NCBI GenBank assembly: GCA_030549205.1
Contig: JAUKTV010000001.1
Span: 4,464,001-4,528,000 of the forward strand
Reading direction: 5' to 3'
Length of the DNA: 64,000 nt
Origin: Apiosordaria backusii
Taxonomy: Eukaryota > Ascomycota > Sordariomycetes > Sordariales > Lasiosphaeriaceae
Part shown: positions 57,822 to 64,000 of the stretch, one piece after another
Position numbering within the stretch: position 1 is the stretch's first letter
Layout: each line of letters opens with the position of its first letter
Made by a program: the position numbers and the translations under genes
The notes under the pieces: generated by a model
The model's database searches: none
What the model was told of the DNA's origin: nothing
The model's input: only the letters and a program-made list of their open reading frames with translations

Positions 57822-58228
57822 GGGGGAGGGTTACTGGGGGATATTGTGGGATTACTGGGGGCGAACATGCTGGGATTGTGGATATTCACCAAATTCAGGG
57901 CATTTCTCTGATTTGTGCGGTGGCAATGAAACTGAGTTTTTGGTCTAAAACTCAGTTTCTGTGTCGGTACAGAGGTATCTGTGGGAGTCACGATGCCGCC
58001 TTCATTGAGGCTGGTATCTGTGGGACAATATTATGAAGTGTAATCAAGAAGAATCATTTTCTCTCGGCGGTTCCGCTGTTGGGGAGGGATAGGGTTGCTT
58101 AGCGGGTACCAGGTTCATCAAAGAAGGTTTGGAGGGAAGGTGAGAGAAGGTGAGAGAAAGTCTGTTTTGTGATGGTGACTTGAATGTTCAGGGCTGGCGA
58201 AATTGAGCAGCTGCGGACACACGAGATA

Positions 58229-58415
58229 CGAGCCACGAACCAGAGATCGCAAGCTGCAAACCACGAGAGGCATGAGCACGATCCACAGAGAGCAGATTAG
58301 ACTTGATAAGCCGCAAGATATCTCTATCTATCTATTCACGGTAGCGATCGAGCCGCAAACCAGGAATTCAATGTTACCAATACCCCGGGCAAACGAGCCA
58401 CAAACCAGGGATTCC
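58229..58415 (+). repeat. Three imperfect direct copies of a 21-22 bp unit
   Basis: Copies at 58229-58249, 58349-58370 and 58394-58415 share CGAGCC(A/G)C(A/G)AACCAG and then a diverged GAATTC/GGATTC-like end. The unequal spacing shows they are dispersed, not tandem. Confidence 0.7.
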
Positions 58416-60470
58416 CACCCGCCGGACCAACGACAGAGCCACAGAATCAGATTAGATTTTTGACAAGCGGCGTAGGACGGGGAGGGAAAAGAATGGTTAT
58501 CATCTCAGAACAGCATGACGAGGCCGAGAGGAGAGGTACGAAAAGGTAATCAGGTGAGATTTTCGGCTGGGCTGCCGCTGACCTAGGTGGCCTTTGGTAT
58601 CTGACTCGGGGAACTTAGTACCGAAAAGCTCGTGACCTCAAATCGAAAGTTCGCTCGCTTAATTACGGATACTGCCGGGCGGGGAGGCGAATTAGCTAAA
58701 TTCTTTTGTGAAATTGACACCTTCTAGTTACAGAATATTAGGTACCGATGTCAGCTGTCAACCGGCCGACAGGGGACTAGTGCCGTGCTGGGGACTGCTT
58801 GATGGCTGGGGGATGAGAAGGGAAAAACGGTTGGGGAGGGAAATTTGGAACTGATTGTGGAAGGGGAGTTTGGGGGGGGAGGGGGTTTTGTGGTGGTTGT
58901 TTTGTGATTTTGGAGAGATGGTGTATATGTGAGCAGTTTTGAAGACTGTTTTCAACTAGCTTCCGATCTTTTATGTTAAGAAAAATGGTATTCTGATTTT
59001 GGTGGTATCTGGTAGGTATTGGTTGGTTCCTCTGCAGCTTTCTTTGGAGAATTTTCAATTTCAACTGATACCTACCTATGATTCTCTGGTTTGATTCTAG
59101 TAATTTAGTACCTGGCTCTTTGGGGAGCTAGTTATGCACAATGTTTTGATTTTTGCTCTTGATATCTCCTAGGATGAGGCGCTGAACGCAGAAATGCCTG
59201 GGTTAGGAGAAATGCAACATGAAGTGTCAGACGAGGTACGACGAATGATCTGGGATTTTCAAATCATCCATGCTGTGCCAATAGAAAAGCTTGATTTGGC
59301 TCAGTGGAAAAAAAGCCTTCTTTGACTTGACTTACTTGCTTGACTTGACTGTCTCGTCAAGCCGGACTTGGCTCACTGCCCACCCTGAATCTATATTGAG
59401 AATTTGGATCCTTGGGTGAACAAATGATGCACTGCTAGATCAACTCTCCCGGGCAGTTGTCCCGCCAACCAACCAGTGTTTGAATGGAAAAGGGGCAGGG
59501 CCCACTTTTCTTCAACCCCAAAGCCATCATCACAGCGCCCCATGTCTGGCCGCACCACCTGGCGATTGCAAAAATCTAGCTGCTTAAGAGGTCAAATCTT
59601 ATATCGATCTTCATGCACCACTGTCTGGCCTGTATCTTCTCTGGCTGATATTGTCAACCTCCTCCAGTCTCAAATCTGTGTTTGCGTGACGGTGAAATAA
59701 GCAGCATGTTAGGGACTTGCCTCATGAAGTTTACCATCGCTTGGATCAAGGATTGAAGGCAGCGCACCCGGATTCTGTGAAGTTAATTCATTTTTGAACC
59801 ATTCTAACGGTATCCTTGGTGAAAACGCAGGTCGATACAACGGTCCGCCTGACAATGCGGCGGAAGGTTGGGGTCGCCAAAACCAAGAAGAATGTAGCGA
59901 TCAAACAGAACACGGTGAAATGGACGAGACGCGACTAGACGCGTAGCTTTCCCGCTGTCTCGCATCAAGACACGGGCGAAGTTGTTCGAGTTGTCAAATC
60001 ATGATCAATGTGGGAGTCTGCATATGTTGAAGAAGACATACCGCGCAAACAGAAATACATGAGCGATGCAGCGGTGCACTTGGGGCTTTCCGACGTAGTG
60101 AGGCTTTAGACGAAGCATAAATGAGGAAGGTTTATCGACTTTGTCGGGCTCTAAGCGTTTGTGATAGTTTCGATGGTGTTGGCATCGTGTGGCCGTTGCA
60201 AGGAGCCAAGTCCAGGTATTAGAGCCTCATTTCGACAGTCTGGGGTATCAGTTTGAATTGTGTCGCGAAGTTCAACCGCCTAGAGCACAATGGTCACAGG
60301 ACACTCGCAAGCATGAAGCACATGATATTTTCGCAGTGGGCGACCGGTCAGATGGGTGCCACCTAGCACGGGATAACTCAGTCGGGCCGGCTCTGAGGGC
60401 TCAAGACCCAACAGATGCAGCACTTTCAGGTCGATACGTACCCAGGTGCCTATCTGGTACGCGTGGCCAA

Positions 60471-60725
60471 GCTTGCTGCCAACAAATTAATCGAGACTGC
60501 GAACCACTAAAATTGCCGTCACTAACACGACGACCATGATATACAAGCACGCCTTGTTTAACTATAACGCTGTCAAAAGTTCTCAGATTTTGAACAATAA
60601 TTCCTCGCGAGGCCTAGAGTATCCTCTACTTTTCTGCTGATTTTTATCTTTAGTATTAAGCGAGAGAGGCGTGTATGAAAAGTAGGGGGAAGTTTGCAGT
60701 CCCGATTAATTTGTTGGCAGCAAGC
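60471..60725. repeat. 34-bp inverted repeat with 187-bp spacer
   Basis: The left arm 60471-60504 and the reverse complement of the right arm 60692-60725 match at 32 of 34 positions. Both share the core GCTGCCAACAAATTAATCG, and the two differences are A/G transitions. Similarity fades outside the arms. The shape fits a MITE-like or decayed DNA-transposon remnant, or a large hairpin. Confidence 0.75.
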
Positions 60726-62699
60726 CAAGCCACAGCTAGAGGGTTGAGGACGCGTTGAGGACTTTGGTACTCTCCACTTAGATACTTGTGCCGTCGTGGT
60801 ACCCACACTCCCAGACAGTGGGGCCGTAGACGTGCAGGCGTCGAAATAAGCTTTCGGACTAGGCAGGGATCCATGTTCCAGGTCACACACTGTGCTTCAA
60901 TCCATGGATGGGGCAGCGCAGTCCAGATGGAACGGCGCCGGCTTCAACCTGGGAGTTGGCTCTGCCCATCTCTGCGTCACCATCTCGGGCTAACCACCGG
61001 TTGCCCCAGGTATCCAATAATACCGCGTTCAATCAAACAACACCTACAGTAGAAGAAAAACACTGGCGCGCGTGTGCCTTGCTGTCCAGCGCCTCGTATC
61101 TGGATCGGGGCACTGTTCTGGTATTCGTTGCCCGGCGCTAATCAATGACGAGCACCCACACCAAGCATGGGTTCAGCAGAGGCCGAGGACATCATCTTGA
61201 TGATCATTTTTTTTTCTCTCGGTGCTATCGCTTTCACGCTCGGCCAGGGGTTGAGCAACTAAGGCAAGGAACCCGCGAAGAATTCAACATGCTTCGCGTT
61301 CCTGAAAGTCAATAAAGGTCCCAGGGATGGTTGACAATCAAAAAAAAAAACTGTCTACAGAGAGTTACGGGTACGCGGAAGGGGGCGGGACGCAAGGGAG
61401 GCTGATCTTGAGTCTCTCAGGAAGCAAGCTTGACGCCATTCGCTTTTGCCCTGTCGTTCGTCTGAAGGCAAAGGCGACAAAGTTGAGTTCGTAAAAAGTA
61501 TTGCTGGAATATGCTTCATGGGATAAGTATATGAGGGGGACAGAGCCCTTCTTTTTGTCTCTTGGTCTTGAAGCAGGAAGTGCAGAACAAACACCGGAGA
61601 TCGTCTCAAGGAACGGCTCCCCTTTCCGCGCTGTCGCTGCCTCCTACCGATACCTATCGCTACTAAGAGGTCATCCAGCAGTCATTCCCGGGTTCTGAAC
61701 AGCGCCACTGCTCGTCCCTCAGCTCTCTGCCAGCTACCCCCTCATCACGTCGGTCCCACTTGTCGATTTCGATTACCGTGTTGCAACTCAACAATGCCAT
61801 GTTATCAGCGCACGCGCCCCCATTGGCACAAGAAAATGAGATCTATCACCGCTCTGATGGCGGAAAGGTCGCCTGCCTGGGCGCCATGACAAGCTAGCAG
61901 TAGCAATACCCCTCAATTCCTTCGTCATCATCAACCGCCTCCCCCCTCCCCCCAAAGGTAGGGCCAAAGCGAGCGTGAAACGAGTAGGACCGAAATGACT
62001 AAAATGAGGGGGGATACGATCAAGGAGCTCCGACAGGATGGGTAATGCTTGGCCAGACCACGCAAACCCCCCTTTCCAGGTGCCAGTCCGGACACGGCCT
62101 GGCAGTTCCGACAAGTAGCTTAGCCCGCACAGGCAGGTCGTGCGGATCGCATGGGGTGTTGCGGGCACCTAGAAGCGCACTGTGGCCCCGGGCCATTGCT
62201 GGGACGTGGGATGCAGTCTTCAGTTCTCAATAGACAGGCATAAGGTAGAAAGAATAAGAGGAGCACGATGGACCGTTGATGATTTGATTTGATAGAAGGT
62301 CCAAGCAAATACCAAAGTCAATTCACCAAGACTCAGTTTGCATCGGTCGACGGTGCAGCGGGTGGATTCTGCCCAGGTGAGGGTGTGTCAAATGTTACTA
62401 CTTGTTACCTTATCGAATGGCTTGCTTCCAGTTCCGTATCTGCTCGTATCTGGATGGCTCAAGCCACACCTGGGCAATCATCTAGGCAGCCAGCCATCAG
62501 GCCTTTTCCCATCAACGGGGCATTCCATAAGTGGAGAGAGAGCGTCTGTTGCGTCTGGATGTGGCGTCGCTGGCGGCCTGGGAGCTATTTGCAGGGTGCC
62601 AAATTCTAGCGCGGTAGTCTTTTTGACTGATAGCAGACGGATGCACTTCCCCAATTTCTTCTCTTAACCGCCTTAAATGGACAGTCCGTCCCATCTCCA

Positions 62700-62766
62700 A
62701 CTCTCCCCCATTCTACTCTCCCCCATTCTACTCTCCCCCATTCTACTCTCCCCCATTCTACTCTCC
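62700..62766 (+). repeat. 15-bp tandem repeat in the WOPR gene leader
   Basis: Four perfect copies of ACTCTCCCCCATTCT (62700-62759) and a partial fifth, ending 58 bp before the ATG. All-pyrimidine blocks of this kind are common in fungal promoters. Perfect identity suggests recent expansion. Confidence 0.9.
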
Positions 62767-62824
62767 TGAACAAACATTCAACCTCAGTCAATTCTTCAAA
62801 CCTCCTTTCTTCGTTCCTAACACG

Positions 62825-63988
62825 ATGAACCCTAATTCACCCCCGCAACAAGATGCGAACACGCCTCTCGAGCCATCGTGGGTTGGCTATGTCCCAGACA
62901 CCGGCAGCGCCCTGGCCCTGGTGGAGGCCGCCTTGCGGGGCAACATAAAACATTGCAAACGCCGCCCCCACGACAAAGAGCGCGATCAATGCATTCGCAG
63001 CCCTCATGTTTACATCTACGAAGAAGAAGCCTCCGGCATCAAGCGCTGGACTGACGGCCGCAGCTGGAGCCCCAGCCGTATCGTCGGAAACTTTCTCGTC
63101 TACCGCGAAACCATGCCGGCACAAAACAGCAACAACGGCAACGGCCAGAAGAAGAAGACGGCGAGGAAGCCCGACCATACTCGCACAGTCATCAGGAAGT
63201 CGCCCGGCTCCGTCCGCCACAATAGCCAGTCCGCACTCCCCAATGGAGTCGCCTACCCGATGGCAGAGGCGAACAATAACCAAGCCATCCAGCTGGCCGA
63301 TGGACGGTCGCTGATGTTCGAGGGCCCTTTTGGCGCGCAAAAGCTTCTGGGGTCTCTGAAGGACTCGTACGACTTCAAGCCGGACGGCCTCATCAAGCGG
63401 ACGATGAGCTTTCTGGTAGGAGGGAAGCGCCACCATATGGTGGCCTACATCAGCTTGGAGCACTATGCAGAACGGCGCTTCGCGTTGCCATACGAGGACA
63501 TTAACATTCGTGATTGCTTTCCCCGAGCCTCTCTGCTCAATCAGCCGTCCTGGCGGTTCCCGTATACCGATGATCTCGGGGACTTCAGGCAGAGGCATGA
63601 AGAAGAATGGGCACGTCAACATGCCCAACAGTCTCAGGGCATCTACCAAGCCCAACCAGGATGGGTTGTGGGACCCGCAGACTTGCAGGCGTTCCATCCT
63701 CTTCACGGCTTCATCACCCCCAACACCCAGCCCGCTTTAGCCCCGGCCTCCTCCCTACCAGGCAGCGCCATGCCCCGCGACCTCGTCGGCGCCATCCCAG
63801 GGGTCTTTTCCTCACCACCGCATGGTTTGACGTATAGTCCTCCGGGGATGGAGTATCAGGCAACGTATAGTCCTCCGGAGATGGGGTATCAGGCAACGTA
63901 TAGTCCTCCTGAGAGGGACTATCAGGCAAACGGTATTGACATGGGCGCTTGGGGATATATGGTACAACCTGGAAGCGTACCAAAATGA
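62825..63988 (+). CDS. WOPR-domain (Gti1/Pac2 family) transcriptional regulator
   Basis: Single exon, 387 aa, from the ATG at 62825 to the TGA at 63986-63988. WOPRa lies near residues 18-95: VGYVPDTGSALALVEAALRG, KRRPHDKERDQCIRSPHVYI, YEEEASGIKRWTDGRSWSPS and RIVGNFLVYRE. WOPRb lies near 190-220: DGLIKRTMSFLVGGKRHHMV and AYISLEHYAERRF. The SGIKRWTDG-WSPSRI-GNFLVYRE pattern is of the Gti1/Wor1/Ryp1/Sge1 type rather than the Pac2 type. These proteins bind DNA and control morphological switching, sporulation or virulence genes. Odd points are a substituted IRSPHVYI where relatives usually have IRSGSVFI, and a short C-terminus with three 11-residue repeats. It may be a diverged paralogue rather than the main Wor1 orthologue. 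Confidence 0.87.
   Translation: MNPNSPPQQDANTPLEPSWVGYVPDTGSALALVEAALRGNIKHCKRRPHDKERDQCIRSPHVYIYEEEASGIKRWTDGRSWSPSRIVGNFLVYRETMPAQNSNNGNGQKKKTARKPDHTRTVIRKSPGSVRHNSQSALPNGVAYPMAEANNNQAIQLADGRSLMFEGPFGAQKLLGSLKDSYDFKPDGLIKRTMSFLVGGKRHHMVAYISLEHYAERRFALPYEDINIRDCFPRASLLNQPSWRFPYTDDLGDFRQRHEEEWARQHAQQSQGIYQAQPGWVVGPADLQAFHPLHGFITPNTQPALAPASSLPGSAMPRDLVGAIPGVFSSPPHGLTYSPPGMEYQATYSPPEMGYQATYSPPERDYQANGIDMGAWGYMVQPGSVPK
63830..63928 (+). repeat. Three in-frame 33-bp coding repeats
   Basis: Three consecutive 33-bp units near the 3' end of the WOPR gene encode TYSPPGMEYQA, TYSPPEMGYQA and TYSPPERDYQA. The unit length is a multiple of three, so copy-number change keeps the frame. Confidence 0.9.
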
Positions 63989-64000
63989 TTGGGAGATAGA

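Larger units (their letters stand above)
57822..62824. promoter_or_regulatory. 5-kb gene-free region upstream of the WOPR regulator
   Basis: No protein-like open frame or splice chain was found. The left end holds the TDP1 3' end and three direct repeats (58229-58415). In the middle is an inverted repeat (60471-60725). The right end is the pyrimidine-rich promoter and leader of the WOPR gene, with a 15-bp tandem repeat. WOPR master regulators elsewhere are known for very long promoters, so regulatory content is a reasonable inference. Confidence 0.5.

Noticed and set aside
60189..60890. Two opposite-strand frames sharing the residues ACCQQINRDC
   Set aside because: The shared residues are only the translation of the two arms of the inverted repeat, not a gene family.
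62837..63706. 289-codon open frame antisense to the WOPR gene
   Set aside because: It is the complementary shadow of a well-supported coding sequence and has no protein features of its own.

Overview
The window is nuclear DNA of a filamentous ascomycete, most likely a Sordariomycete (Sordariales-like). The support is gene content and gene architecture: short 50-75 nt introns with GTRNGT donors and CTRAY branch sites, long pyrimidine-rich 5' leaders, intergenic gaps of 1-6 kb, and families typical of this group (WOPR regulator, Rua1-type regulator, DUF1996, fungal PI-PLC, TIM13, MRH4). There is no operon structure, CRISPR array, or confident rRNA or tRNA gene.

Layout, left to right: an uncharacterised open frame runs off the left edge (-). 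Then come a Ran1/Ksp1-like kinase (+, 3719-5775), an AVT1-type vacuolar amino-acid transporter (-, eight exons, 10882-8384), the mitochondrial DEAD-box helicase MRH4 (+), a VIP36/ERGIC-type L-type lectin (+), the PKA catalytic subunit (+, three exons), a CorA-like membrane protein (+), a decayed pseudogene (-), TIM13 (+) convergent with an NSRP1-type splicing factor (-), a secreted DUF1996 protein (+), a PI-specific phospholipase C (+), a PHD-finger protein (-), a Rua1-type zinc-binding regulator (-), a small proline-rich protein (-), ARP8 of INO80 (+), TDP1 (+, ten exons) and a WOPR-domain regulator (+).

Functionally this is a mix of signalling (PKA, PLC, Ran1-like kinase), chromatin and transcription (ARP8, PHD, Rua1, WOPR), DNA repair (TDP1), mitochondrial biogenesis (MRH4, TIM13) and trafficking or transport (lectin, AVT1, CorA-like). 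The genes look like independent transcription units. The longest gene-free stretches (41.9-48.3 kb and 57.8-62.8 kb) lie 5' of the two presumed developmental regulators, as expected for genes with large promoters and leaders.

The most notable anomaly is that three otherwise intact genes (kinase, NSRP1-like, PLC) each lose frame at a G or C run of 5-6, and in each case reading one extra base of the run restores the expected protein. Consensus error is the simplest explanation, but -1 slippage would look identical. Exon models were built by hand from splice signals and protein sense; each multi-exon model sums to a whole number of codons (PLC after adding the one missing base).
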